Part shown: piece after piece, positions 33,486 to 44,632 of the stretch
Layout: each line of letters starts with the position of its first letter
Numbering within the stretch: position 1 is the first letter of the stretch
Assembly (NCBI GenBank): GCA_946406115.1
Contig: OX291557.1
Span: 16,710,501-16,774,500 of the forward strand
DNA: 64,000 bases
Reading direction: 5' to 3'
From: Apoda limacodes
Taxonomy: Eukaryota > Arthropoda > Insecta > Lepidoptera > Limacodidae
The notes under the pieces: model-generated
Database searches by the model: none
The model's input: only the letters and a program-made list of their open reading frames with translations
Told to the model about the DNA's origin: nothing
Made by a program: the position numbers and the translations under genes

Positions 33486-34810
33486 TGTTAAAAAATAAAC
33501 TTTTTAAACTTTATTACTCGACTGCGTTAAACGGGTTAAATTATTATAGATCAGCAGGATCTCATTTTTTATTCTTTAAAGCTTTCTTTGACTTAATTTG
33601 TTGGGGAGTTGCCTTTGAAAATTTAAGTCTATGTTTAATTTGTTTGAGCTTTCTTGTCATAATTGACGGAGGTTTCTGATGAGTCTTTAACTATCTGGTA
33701 GCTTTTACTGTTTCACTTTTACTGTATAATTAATAACAGTTTTAAAAAGTGTTTCTTCTTAGCTTAATTTTTATAAAAGTTTCATTATGAAATGCGATTC
33801 TGGGCTGGGCGCGAGACCTTTGAATATAAACGTCTCATTAGTTCTTCCGTTGCTTTCTCACTTATGGACTTTTATTATGAGTAGACAAATAGAAATCTTT
33901 GAGCAAAAAAAGGCCAAAATATAGTAGACGATGACTCTTTTAGGCAACTTAAAACTCTATAATGGCATATATTGATACAGAACTATAATACGCATGTCAA
34001 AACGATTAGTAAATTAGGATTTTGTTCGGACTTTTATACCCCGTTATTTTTACCTCATTATTTTTTTACCCCGTCTAGTGTTTCTGGTATGCCTAGATCG
34101 TACCTTTTGCCAACCAATGCTATCTTCTAGATTTTCTCTGCTAAATTATAATCTTTACCTGCTTTTGTAGTTAATTTAGTTACTATACAAAGTTTATAAA
34201 AAATTATTTTTCAGCCCTTGAAGACTTTTAACGTTTTATTTTAATTCCGCCCCTTTTTTGGTCCAATAAGATGCAACATAGCTTATATTATAAATGGAAA
34301 CAAATCCTTTCGTGCCTACTGCGAAAACCTTATCAAAATCGGGCTTCGCAGCTGATGTATGTAGCTATAGAATACACAAAACTTCAATAAAAACAAAAAA
34401 TTGTATTAATATTTTAATTGTTTTAAAAAAATATATCTAAAATTACAGACACGTTTATTACAATTGTACTATAGTAAAACTTAAAGTTGCCCAAAAATAT
34501 ACGTTCCTACATATAGATGAATAGTTTGGTAAGTAAATTTATTTTTTATTATTCCAAAAAGACGAAAACGGCATTCAGAAATTTGCTCAAATTCAATAAA
34601 GTTTAATATACCTGATAAGAAAAAGTATTTCCATGTCACTATACCTATCGCACACTTTAATTGTTGATCAAATTTAATGGAAGTTGTAAATGTCAAAAAT
34701 TCAAGGTATTCAAAAGTAGATTTAAATCTGATCAGATAAGATCTAAGTGTAGCCTACGAAATTAAATTTCAAGATATCACACGGAATTGAATCTAGCAAA
34801 ACAACCATTT
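33486..34810. other. AT-rich spacer
   Basis: No gene. 34300-34360 ('ttatcaaaatcgggcttcgc') may be a scrap of dispersed repeat B. The 71-codon minus frame at 34481-34696 shows no known motif. Confidence 0.45.
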
Positions 34811-34813
34811 ATC

Positions 34814-35105
34814 TATACTCTATACTAATATATAAAGCTGAAGAGTTTGTTTGTTTGAACGCGCTAATCTTAAAAACTATTGGTCCGATTTGAAAAATTC
34901 TTTCAGTATTAGATAGCCCATTTATCGAGGAAGGCTAAAGGCTATATATCATTACGCTAAGACCAATAGAAGCGGTGCACCAATGAGGAATGTTTCAAAA
35001 TCGGGAGTTTTTTTGAGAGCTTCCGCTCCGTGCGCTGCGTAAACGGTAAAATTTTCGCCAAAATCATGTATGACGGAATTGTTCCTCTTTAAAAGATCTT
35101 TAAAA
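34814..35105 (+). mobile_element. Dispersed repeat C ('gttcgaacgcgctaatc' type)
   Basis: Starts 'tactctatactaatatataa' and 'agctgaagagtttgtttgtt', then 'gaacgcgctaatcttaaaaa', 'ggtccgatttgaaaaattc' and 'cagtattagatagcccattt'. I recall this as a very common lepidopteran repeat. A decayed relative lies at about 49640-49770. No coding content. Confidence 0.8.
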
Positions 35106-36355
35106 AATTCCGCGACGGATTATGTCTATCTTTTAAGGTTGGCTCCTCTTTTATGCTAACTAAATTTGTTCTAAAATAATTATTTGCGAAGGTGTTTTTA
35201 TAAACATGAAATTAATCCTTATCCAAATAAATACGTTATTCATCACAAGTCTTTAATTTATAACAAAATTTCACTTCACATCATTCGATTTCAATGAATA
35301 TCTTAGGAAATATCGCAGTTTTAAAATAACATGTCAGCAAAATAATGATCAAGTACTGCGCGCGCATTTATGATGTGCAAGGCCGGCCGGGCAGTCATGA
35401 GAGGGAAGAGCGTTACCTATTATTTAAAAATATTTGATTTGATTGAAGAGTTGCCGTAAGAATCCTACGCTGATAACCAAATTTGGGGCTGGCAAAAGCC
35501 AGTTTATAATAACATGGAATTGTTTCTATCCTGTATAGGTTAAGTTAGAATATTATTGAGGGTACATACTAAAATAAATTTAAATCAAAAATACGCGGTC
35601 TTTCAGATAATAAGTAAATTACAGAGATACCAAAAAACAAAGTACAAACAGCCATCAAAGTCTGGTTGTGCAGAATTCCTTTTTACAACTTTTGTACGGA
35701 GCCCTTTCAAAACCTAATTTGATAAAATTTTAACTGACTAGATGTGTGTATACATAGAAAATATTAAAGAAAATCCTATGCGACAGATCTTATTAAAGCT
35801 AACAGAATAATCAAATATAATAATAATAAAATATAATATAATCAAAGAATAACATTTAAAAGTTTTATAATTTATTTTGATATGTCCTACAAAGCCAAGT
35901 TTAAAGCTGAGCTCTCTGAAGCTAAGGCGCATCTTACAAAGCGGGCCAACTTACAGCGGTAAATCATGGGCATAAGCAATTTTTTTAACTATGATGACAT
36001 ATAGAAATCCGAGGTGAATAGCTGGTTTCAAATAAAATTTTCCTCTGACCGCTTTTTTTGGAAAAAACAAAAACTACTATAAAAAATTTAGAAGATATTC
36101 TCCGACTGTATTAATAATTATAATAAGAATATAGATAAAGTACCTATAATAAATATGTAAGTAAATTAGTTTATTTAAGTGACATAATATGTGTGTATTA
36201 AATTACCATGAAAATGGACAAGTGTGAGTAGGATTCGCACCCTGATAGTTCCGTACAAAATTAATTTAAGTAAAATCCAAAAATCGATTTAACGAAAATG
36301 TAAATCGGATTTAAAGACAAACATAATTAAGTAGTATAAAAAAATACTTAACAAA
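35106..36355. other. Spacer with repeat scraps
   Basis: 35435-35520 contains 'gtaagaatcctacgctgata' and 'accaaatttggggctggc', a scrap of repeat B on the minus strand. 35385-35392 is the palindrome 'ggccggcc'. No gene. Confidence 0.45.
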
Positions 36356-36356
36356 G

Positions 36357-36388
36357 ATCGGTCTACATCACGGTCGATGTAGACCGAT
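36357..36388. repeat. Perfect 13-bp hairpin
   Basis: 'atcggtctacatc' and 'gatgtagaccgat' pair perfectly around the 6-nt loop 'acggtc'. It is not followed by a U-run. Too short for a pre-miRNA; it may be a protein-binding palindrome or the tip of an inverted repeat. Confidence 0.9.
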
Positions 36389-36389
36389 T

Positions 36390-37600
36390 GAGAGTGTAAT
36401 GGGGAAACAAAAAAGTTATTTTATATAAATTATCAAAAATTAACAATTATCAAAATCCTCCTTTCTTTATGTTGAAACCTTGTTTTTAAAAGGTATACGT
36501 CTGGATGTATTTGGAAGTGGGTTTCTGAATGGCGAAATGTTTCAAAAATTTTGATTGCGCTGACATAAAATTGAATTTTGTTTGTTATTCTAATCTGAAG
36601 TTCATATCTCTGTAAACTCGTTCCTAAAAAAAAAAATGCCTGACAGACATGTATGGACAATTGGTTGATGCTTTAAGGACACTCTATTTACCTCTTGGTT
36701 TTTATTTTCGATTTCCCCATATAATTTTTGAAATTAACTTATAATATCACCTTAGATCTGATATTTGGTCACCTAATTCATATGATGCCAAATTTCAACT
36801 GAAATCGGCTAAAATACGCTGTGACAAACAAGTAGACGTTTAAACCAATGGACTTATGTATGTATATACAGCTACACAAATTATACTCCAAGATTTAACG
36901 GTTTTCTTAAGTTCTGCGGAATCCTAGAAAAATACTAGGTATTTTCTAGAAGGAGAACGATAATCTGTCCAGAGATATTAACATTCAGAATAGGATTAGT
37001 ATAAAATAATGTGTAGGCGTCTCATAATTGAGTTTCTTAATGGATTTGGTCACTGATCTTACTTAGGTATTTTAATTACCAAATCAGGTGGCCAAATAGT
37101 TGCTTTCAAAGCCAGCTTGTGATATCTAAATGCTGATTTTATTGAATAGATAAACGTTTTTTATTAAAGAATTCTAAGTTTCAGACAATCGAGTGATCAA
37201 TTATAATGATTGGTATCATAGTGAAGTCTTAGATCTTTTAAATTTATGTTAATGTCATTATTACGTTTTCAGTGAATTCTTTTTAATAAATTTTCATGTA
37301 AGGCGGCCTTACCTTGAAATTAAACAGGTATGTTTTTTTGTTTGTAATGTTTTTTTTTTAATTCAAAGCGAATCTAAGCAAATAGAATACACGAAACTTC
37401 ACTAATTGCACTAGCAACCCCAAACAATGTCGACGAAATTCTAAAAAGAAACAAATTAAAAACAAACGAACAAATTCAAAAGAAAGAAAAAAACTAAGCA
37501 ATCGAAAAAACAACAGTGCCTTGAAAACTTTATTAACCACAATACCGCTGTCTTTCTTGCAGCGTCGGATCGAAGCAATGAAAAAGTTCACAATCATTAA
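36390..37600. other. AT-rich spacer
   Basis: 36740-36850 has 'gatgccaaatttcaactgaa', probably a dispersed-repeat scrap. 37370-37560 is strikingly A-rich on the plus strand (K/N-rich or F/L-rich frames are a consequence) and is followed by 'gctgtctttcttgcag', a 3' splice-like string without a supported exon. Confidence 0.45.
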
Positions 37601-37604
37601 ACTC

Positions 37605-37925
37605 ATTAATTAATTCAAATGAAATCGCGACAAAACATTAACACTCCCAATCACTTCCCTTTTGTCTCGCCAAGTAAAATAAAACTCGATTCACCCAAGA
37701 CGGTTTCCGCAAAAAAAAAACTGCCCACTAAATGGAAATTAAGCGTTCCATAAACCCACCAGTGTTGGTTAAAATTAATTAATGCTCCGTCTTGTCTTGC
37801 AAGTTTTTGTAGCTCCTCTTAACTTTCATTAGCCAATATCTGTGCGACTCGAATTCAAGGGTCGCCCTTAGGGAGGGGCTCGCTTTATAATGGTGTAATA
37901 ATTAAGACAAAGACTCTTGTTTGAC
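37605..37925. promoter_or_regulatory. Homeodomain-site-rich island, candidate enhancer
   Basis: Contains 'ttaattaattcaaatg', 'ttccataaaccc', 'ggttaaaattaattaatgc', 'tttcattagcc' and 'ctttataatggtgtaataatt', with GC-richer spacers ('gggtcgcccttagggagggg'). No open frame. TAATTA, CATTAG and CCATAAA cores are compatible with Hox-type input. Confidence 0.4.
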
Positions 37926-38118
37926 TTTGTTTAAAACTCCTAATTATTCATTTCTTGAGTCCGACATCGAGATTTTATGGGGTGACAATTTGTAATTCTA
38001 TTGTAACGTTAATTCTTAATTTGTCTACTTTTTAAAGCTGATTTACTTAGCTAAAATCAAAAAATGTTTGTTCTAGTTAAAAATACTTGGACGGAATAAA
38101 AATAACTGGTGATACAAA
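37926..38118. other. Spacer
   Basis: No gene or repeat recognised. Confidence 0.5.
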
Positions 38119-38190
38119 CGTCCATAGGTTACGGTGACAGCTTTACATCGCGTGGGCCGCATGCTTGTTTGCCACCTTAATAGTATAAAA
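38119..38190 (+). mobile_element. LINE 3' tail ('gcttgtttgccacc' type), fragment 2
   Basis: The plus strand 'gtccataggttacggtgaca' is the last five codons and stop of the same LINE as at 9527-9830 (VHRLR then stop). It is followed by 'gccgcatgcttgtttgccac' and 'cttaatagtataaaa'. About 70 bp, 5'-truncated. Confidence 0.88.
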
Positions 38191-39020
38191 TAGTTTGGAT
38201 TAGACTAAGCTATACGTAAGTACATATGAGCATAACTGCACATACTTTGGATATATAAAGTTGCCTTAAAAGTTTACCGTTCGTAAAAGGAATTTCATGG
38301 CTATTGGAACTTGTTTAGTTTTTTAATTAGTATCTCCTAGTCGTTTTATTTGGACGTCGACCGTCGAGCTAAATTACAGTTTTGCTGCCAGTAAATGTAA
38401 TTTGGTTCAGGTGGCTTTTATTATAGTTCTTTGTTTTACGAATAGTTTTTAGTTTTTTTTCAACCTCCCTTTATTCTACATTTACTGAAATTGTAGTTTC
38501 CCTACAACATGGATATTTAAGATTATTGGTACTAAACGTATTTATTTGATATCATAGATAACCTGTCTAAGTTACATGCCTAACAAATAAAATTATCTTT
38601 CTTGTACACGCTACGATATATTTGATACGATATGTTTTATAAATAAAACATTGTTAGCTCGAGTTTTTGTTTTTCTCTTCTTTTGTTTTGTCTTAATTAT
38701 CTACATACCATAAAACGATGTCCCTAATGCACAAACCGTACGAAAAAGGACAACTTTATTTAGGGTTTTACGCTCGTGGAATTAGAAAAGAAAGAATGCA
38801 AAATTTAAATCTTCATCGCAACGGATGTACACCAATATGCAATTGAGCGTGTCGCTACTGTCTATGAAATATTTTGATACCTGCTTTCATTAGTAGGTGT
38901 TTTTCAATATAAAATTAATGTTTGTTTTCACTAACTGTAAAATAATTTGGTTGTATGCAGCATAAGCCCTATTATTTTACTTTAAAGATAACCGTAAACA
39001 GCCGTTAATCCTAGGGCATG
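38191..39020. other. AT-rich spacer
   Basis: No gene. 38340-38420 has 'gtcgttttatttggacgtcg', possibly regulatory. Confidence 0.45.
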
Positions 39021-39021
39021 C

Positions 39022-39065
39022 AGAACCGGTACCGGTTACATGGTTTCTTATACCCGGTTCCATCA
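39022..39065. promoter_or_regulatory. CCGGTT-motif cluster with 14-bp palindrome
   Basis: 'aaccggtaccggtt' at 39024-39037 is a perfect palindrome and a further 'cccggttcc' lies at 39053-39061. AACCGGTT-like sites are the known binding motif of Grainyhead-family factors, so three half-matches within 45 bp are notable. It could also be a remnant of a simple 'accggt' repeat. Confidence 0.3.
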
Positions 39066-39690
39066 GTAGTCACATTTAAAATGTGATGAAAAGGTTTAAA
39101 TTTTAATATAAATTAATAATAAAAATATTTTTGAAAATTAGCTTTTATTTAAATGCTCTCAAAAGAAGAAAATAAACTTTAAATTGTATCAAAGGCATCA
39201 ATTGACTACATAACACAATTTATATGATTATTATATTTATATAAAAGCTTACATAAAATACTTAAATCATTTTTTTCTTATAATTGTGTCAAATCAAGTT
39301 ACATAAAATCTTGTTTATTTACACAGGTAAATCTCGCGACAAGCAATATCATATAATTTGTGTAATATAATAAATTGATAGGTTTATTCAATTTGAAGTT
39401 TATCTTCTATGAATGCTCTAAGCATTCTCATCAAATCTTGTTTTTCAAAAAATATTTTTTTATATATATATTTTATTTTTTAATTTCTCAATTGACTTCT
39501 AGCAAAAGTTTATCGCCAACAGTTGACTCTGTTGGTTTTCCAAAAACATTTGCTCGAGCACCACTAAACTTTACCTAACCTCTGCCTAGTTATAACTCTT
39601 TAAAATTGGTATGGTGGCCATCTTTTTTTCCACCATTTCGATCTTTTTACCACCGCTAGAATTAATTTACCTAGGGTATAGGATTGATAT
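39066..39690. other. AT-rich spacer
   Basis: No gene. 39516-39535 'ccaacag' / 'ctgttgg' forms a 7-bp stem. Confidence 0.5.
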
Positions 39691-39993
39691 TAGGCTATGC
39701 CTTGGCCCGCATAATCACGATACCTGGGTATACTACGTTTGCTGGCCGCGATAGTAATGTACTTATATTATTAAGATGTCCCTCATACTCTTTTACCAAT
39801 GGCACAGTACCTATCCATAATAAGAATTTTATACAGTATGAGCCCTCAGTCACTCAGTCTTTCCTCAGACTTAAGGGTTCGATACGGCTTGCGAGTTTGA
39901 CGACGATCATTCTCACAGCCCGTCATTGAACCGAGTCAAACAGGCCAAGCACCTCCCCAGAAATGGCAGCAGTACTCCATATGGGGCCGGACT
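39690..39993 (-). pseudogene. Non-LTR retrotransposon, RT C-terminal relic
   Basis: The minus strand contains VRPHMEYCCHFWGGAWPV, which matches the conserved 'RPHMEYCCHLW.GAP' segment just after the polymerase of CR1/jockey-like LINEs. Stops and shifts follow, with later pieces such as the equivalents of 'LYKILIMDRYC'. It probably belongs to the same LINE type as 9527-9830. It is heavily decayed. Its upstream edge collides with the plus-strand relic starting near 40000. Confidence 0.75.
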
Positions 39994-39999
39994 CAATTA

Positions 40000-40500
40000 C
40001 CAGCGCATCAACAGTGGACTAATCCTGGAGTATCACTGTGATCTGCAAAAAATTGCATTGAAGAATCGGGTTACTCTTCAGTGGATACGTGGTCATAGTG
40101 GGTCTCTAGGCAATGATGCGGGGGATCAGTTGGCAAAGAGAGGATCAGGTACTAAAATAATGGGACCGGAACCAATAGTGCCGATACCTATTACACAATT
40201 CTAAACGTGGTCAAGAAACGGACTGCAGGCAAACCAAGAATGTACTTACATCCTTGGACGCAAATCTGTCGTACAAGCTGTTACAACTTAGTAGGAAACT
40301 GCCAGCTAAACAAACACTGCAGGAGCTGCATGGAAGCCGAAAAGACACCGTCTCACGTTGTCCTACACTGCAAAAGCGTGAACGACCAACGGACAAAGCT
40401 CCTTAAAAATCTACAACCTATGAGAGAGGCAATAAATAACATTAGATCAGACGCCTCCATGATTTATGGACAGAGCTGAAATGGTATGAGTAACCAATGA
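40000..40500 (+). pseudogene. Non-LTR retrotransposon, RNase H and C-terminal relic
   Basis: The first frame (to 40204) holds QKIALKNRVTLQWIRGHSGS followed by LGNDAGDQLAKRGS and GPEP. This is the RNase H 'W..GH.G..GN..AD.LA' signature with the expected Asp still present (GDQLA). After a stop or shift, 40207-40479 reads NLVGNCQLNKHCRSCMEAE and TPSHVVLHC, the zinc-knuckle-like C-terminal motif (C..C...E....H...C). RNase H plus this motif occurs in I, R1 and LOA-like LINEs. The polymerase is missing. It is a truncated, two-frame relic. Confidence 0.88.
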
Positions 40501-40620
40501 CATGAATGGGTTACCTATGCAAAATGGCCTGAACATGAGGCTAAGTGCAGAAAACATAAGTCTATGGGGCCGCACTTGCGACTTTTGGTCTTCATACAGT
40601 GTTAAATACTATGCATAGGG
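40501..40620. other. Short spacer after LINE relic
   Basis: Probably the remaining 3' region of the preceding LINE. Nothing diagnostic. Confidence 0.4.
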
Positions 40621-40623
40621 AGC

Positions 40624-40774
40624 ACATTGAGAACAGTTTCGAGTACGCCAGACTCTGGGATTGAGAGAAAAATGTATAAAAGTACTATTTACCGGTTTCG
40701 ATAGGTAAGTCAGACCTCCATACATTTTTGTCTCGAATTCCAGAGTCCGAATAGCTCGAGACTGTTCCCAATGT
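40624..40774. repeat. Long inverted repeat (55-bp arms)
   Basis: The left arm (40624-40678) and right arm (40720-40774) are imperfect reverse complements. Shared segments are 'aacagt.tcgag', 'gactctgg.att' and 'aaaatgtat', separated by a 41-nt loop. A third, direct copy of the right arm follows at about 40808-40865 ('acattttactcccgaattat'). It lies just downstream of the LINE RNase H relic. No coding support. Confidence 0.8.
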
Positions 40775-40807
40775 CTTACCTCTCGAGTCCCGTGAAAGTA
40801 CTTGCAC

Positions 40808-40865
40808 ACATTTTACTCCCGAATTATCGAGTCTACCATACCTAAGACTGTTACAACTCATGTCA
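40808..40865. repeat. Direct copy of right arm
   Basis: 'cccgaattatcgagtc' and 'aagactgttacaactcatgt' parallel 'ctcgaattccagagtcc' and 'gagactgttcccaatgt' of the preceding right arm about 88 bp upstream. It is more decayed. Confidence 0.6.
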
Positions 40866-41034
40866 GATTTATTAAACATGTCTCATAAATAACAAGTCGA
40901 AACACAATCGTAAAATGCATTTTTATAACAGTTATTCAACCGTTTTCCTCATACTTCTATTATATTACACAAAACACCGATATAACTAAAATTATTACAA
41001 GACAATGTTTTGTACAGCTAAATAAACTTGAAAA

Positions 41035-41300
41035 ACACGATTTTTTTATTGTAGTCAAAGCCTTGACGCCTACGCTTGTGGTCGCGAGCTCGCATTACAT
41101 CACTAGCCAACATAACAAGCTCAAACGAATTAAAAAAATCCGTACACAAAATTATCTGTGTTTAAACGCCATGTACGAAACTCAATCTGATAATGCGATG
41201 CATTAATTTGTACGAAGTTTGCGTCGACACGCTGTACGCCTTATAAAGGAGAAGCGACAAAATTTATAAGTTCGATTACTTTAATCTCAGTTAACTTATG
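41035..41300. promoter_or_regulatory. GC-richer island, possible regulatory block
   Basis: Contains 'gcttgtggtcgcgagctcgc', 'aatgcgatgcattaattt', 'gcgtcgacacgctgtacg' and 'cttataaaggagaag' (TATA-like). No frame. Flanked downstream by the duplicated module at 41345. Confidence 0.3.
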
Positions 41301-41344
41301 CGAGTACAATTTCGAAACTGACAAAAGAAATGCAAGCTATAAAT

Positions 41345-41440
41345 CGCGACTTTCTTATCTGGTAAATATACATGTATTGTTTGTAAGGTGGATGACGTTT
41401 CGTTATCTAAAGCTAACAAGGGTAATTAATCTAACTTTAA
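41345..41440. repeat. Local module D, copy 1
   Basis: 'tttcttatctggtaaatata', 'gatgacgtttcgttatctaa' and 'agctaacaagggtaattaat'. The same string of motifs recurs at 41813-41900 and its first third at 42928-42965. The modules contain GATA-like (TTATCT) and homeodomain (TAATTAAT) cores. Confidence 0.7.
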
Positions 41441-41812
41441 TTTAATTAGGTATGCGGAACGTGCCCGTAAATATGTAAATGCAATTTTTTATTCGTAACT
41501 TTAACGGGAAAACGTTTTAAAGTAGAAATGCGAAACTATTAACAGTTATAAAAAAATAACGTTGTTTAAGGAAATTATGTTACTATTGTTATTCGAAATT
41601 TAAAATGCAATAATGCTTTTTTCTTCTATATTCAGTAGGGACGTCGTTTCCTGTTCCTTAAAATTAACATTAATGATAAAAAATTCTATTATTTAATGTG
41701 AAATCACTACAAAACCGTGAAGCAGCTAAAAAAAATTACGTTATTTAATTTAGTAATTGTTATTATAAATTTTGAATTACGAATAAAATGTTTGTTGTAA
41801 AATTACCGCAGT

Positions 41813-41900
41813 TTTCTTATCCAGAACTTTCTTGTATACGTTGTTAAATAGATGTCGTTCGTTATCTAAACTAACACCAGTAATTAATTAACTGATGCAA
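41813..41900. repeat. Local module D, copy 2
   Basis: 'ttttcttatccagaactttc', 'gatgtcgttcgttatctaaa' and 'ctaacaccagtaattaatta' align with copy 1 with small gaps. Retained cores are TTATC, GTTATCTAAA and GTAATTAAT. Confidence 0.7.
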
Positions 41901-42130
41901 CGTTCCATGGTAACTGCACGTGAAGTTTTTATTTGCATGTTGGCAACTCGTACGAAAATGCACTAGTTATTCGGCCATGTTGGGTTGTAAGCATAAATTT
42001 ACCAAAAACCGACATTGTTTTAACAGAAATCGTATCATAACTGACTACGTATTTTATTTACGTTTATAATTTTCTAAACGATTTATGGTTTAATTTGATT
42101 TTAAAAAACAAGAATTGATTTGGTAATTAA
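41901..42130. other. Spacer
   Basis: Nothing recognised. 'tgcaacgttccatggtaact' lies just after module D copy 2. Confidence 0.4.
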
Positions 42131-42131
42131 A

Positions 42132-42380
42132 TCCATACTAATATTATAAATTCGAAAGTGAGTTAGTTTGTTTCTATCCAATTGAGCGATATGGCATAGA
42201 GATAAGACGTAAGCTAGTTTTAGCACACAGAATTCAAAAGTTCTCGCAGAAGAATATCTAACTAAAACCGAATTCCACCTGAAGAAACTATATCTACAGC
42301 TAAAGATTACTATAGCAAACTTCCTTGCTATAATAAAGGACCTGCCTAAGGAATCTCACGCCGATAACCGAATTTAGTGA
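42132..42380 (-). mobile_element. Dispersed repeat B, copy 2
   Basis: The plus strand begins 'ccatactaatattataaatt' and 'cgaaagtgagttagtttgtt', passes 'tggcatagagataagacg' and ends 'ctcacgccgataaccgaatt'. This is the reverse orientation of copy 1, heavily decayed in the middle. Confidence 0.7.
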
Positions 42381-43735
42381 ATAATTCAGCAAAAACTAGT
42401 AATAAAATAAAAGTTAGAGTCTTGTAATTACGAATATTATGAACTGTAAATATAAGTTTAAAATTTTTAACACTATGATTTTAGATGTTACGAAAAGTAG
42501 ACGGAATTTCGTGTCCGTATTATAATAATGTATAATAATTAAATAAATTTCACAAATAAATAAATTTCAACAATTTTAAAATAAATTCAATAATAAAATA
42601 CATTTTTGTTACTATAATGAAAACAAAAATTAGGTAGTATAAATTATGGTGTTTTTATTATAAAGCTGTTAAATATTATTATAAAAATAAACAAACACCG
42701 AGAAGTCCAAACATTCTAGTGTTATTTTAAGCTGAAAACGATAACTTCTATTTTTTTAATATTTTTAAAACATATGTAGGCATATTTAAGTGTTGATTGT
42801 TGAAACTTTCGTTGTGATTTTATATCGAATCTATATCGAAGCTATACTTCGTCACATAACGTTTAATTACTTTAATTAAATAAAATACCTACATTAAATT
42901 ATGAACTAAACCAAAAACAATAAACAACGTCTTTCTTATCTGTTAAATTCTTGTATTGTTGTAATTATGGCCACTTTAGACCATAAACACTGTTAACTCA
43001 AGTGCCTTTCAACATTCAACTAAAAGGTTTGATAGAAACATACTTAAGAATGGATTCGACGCGATGTTGTAGAATACAGAACATTTGCGTTAATGTATTC
43101 AGATTCACACTTAAAGTATGCTGATTTTATTTAAGGAGTTCTTAATTGTTATTTGGTTACGTTTATTTACCCGTCTTAATAAAAATGCAATAATAGGGTC
43201 ATGCGTTCATAATGAGTATTACGTAACCTTTAAAAAAACTATATGTAAATTGTGTGTGAGAAATCAGGATTCAAACATTTTAACAGTATATAAGTTTTAT
43301 AGAATTTACTTGATTTTAATAAGTACCTTAATAACTTGGAGTTCGTGTAAAATTGTTGTATAAGTTTATTTGGTCTTGTAACTGAGCCGAGACATCGGAA
43401 ACAAAGAAAAAATGTTGTAGTAAGTACCTTATAAATATTAAAAAAGTAAATTAACTAAGCAACCTACAATAAGTAGAATATTAACTCAATTCCATGATAC
43501 AAATTCATTGATTAAAACCTCTGGAATTGTTTTAGCCAATTTATGATTTTTCTTTCTAGAAAACCGGATAATCAATGTGACTAATTTAATTATGAAATGG
43601 ATTCAGATCAAATTCTACCGTTGAGCAATAGTACGGCACTAATGGACACAGCTTAAAAATTTTAATGGCATGGAATGTGGAATAAGATACGGAATGGAAG
43701 TGAGAAATTATTACGGCCATTGCATAAAGAACGTA
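42381..43735. other. AT-rich spacer
   Basis: Includes the third partial copy of module D at 42928-42965 ('ctttcttatctgttaaattc'). An 81-codon ATG frame at 43118-43363 resembles nothing I know. No gene accepted. Confidence 0.45.
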
Positions 43736-43739
43736 GAAG

Positions 43740-44055
43740 TTTTTCCGTAGGAGCTTACCCTAATCAATTTAGACTCACTAATGAGAGCTATATAAATTGA
43801 GGCTCTTAATCCCATAGCTGGGAGGCTGTGAGTAATAAATATAGGCATAAGAGCACGCGCCATATTTCTCGATTAAGTGCGAATGTACGGCCAGCGGCAA
43901 ACGGTCAGGCATTACGGGTAAGACGACGCGCGCGCCCCGCTCTGGTGGCGAACGGCATTACCTCGCGAATTGGTCACGCGAATCAGATCCACGCTGTCCG
44001 CACAATTATAATCAAGAACGGTACAGCACTCGTAATTCTAAAGCAATCAAAGATG
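43740..44055. promoter_or_regulatory. CpG-dense island, candidate enhancer or promoter
   Basis: 43765-43815 has 'ctaatcaatttag', 'gctatataaattgagg' (TATA-like) and 'cttaatcccatag' (Otx-type TAATCC). It is followed by the most CpG-dense block of this half, 'aagacgacgcgcgcgccccg' and 'cattacctcgcgaattggtc'. The 76-codon plus frame crossing it begins with GTG and is not accepted as coding. It may be a distal enhancer or an unannotated promoter. Confidence 0.35.
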
Positions 44056-44059
44056 TAGC

Positions 44060-44628
44060 CATCTTTATGCAATACATTTATTAGTTTATGTGCCTTCTTA
44101 CTGATCAGAATCCAGATATAGAAACATTATTTAATTTTGTACACCAGTAAAGATATAGATACGAATATTAAAAATTTTAATTTTAAATGATAAATTTTAA
44201 TTTTAATTTATAATGATAAATGAAATGTGTTTGTTAGAATTTAACTTTCTGCGTACAGAAAGCACGCACTAACTAACAAAAATAAAACTTATAAAAAAGT
44301 TAAGTTTTTAATTGCTTCAAATGCCCTGAATTAGCCCCACCGTTATAATTACGCTTAGTATATTTATTATGAAAATCATATTAAAACGGCAAAATAGAAA
44401 TCCTTAAAAAATAATTTAGAAAATAGTTAAGTATTTAAAAAAAACGAAACTTTGGAGTAGTAAATATTGTTATCACGTTGTAATTGACAACTTTACTTAT
44501 CATGGAGAAGAGTTTGTTTGTGTTATACCTAATAATAATAATAATACTTATAATAGCCAAATTGCACTGCTTCTTAACTAACATAACCAGTATTCTACTA
44601 ACCAAAAAAACATATTTTTACGAAAAAA
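44060..44628. other. AT-rich spacer
   Basis: An (AAT) microsatellite at about 44530-44546. No gene. Confidence 0.55.
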
Positions 44629-44632
44629 CCCT

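Noticed and set aside
43828..44058. Arginine-rich 76-codon frame in a CpG island
   Set aside because: GTG start and composition dictated by CGN codons of the CpG-dense DNA.
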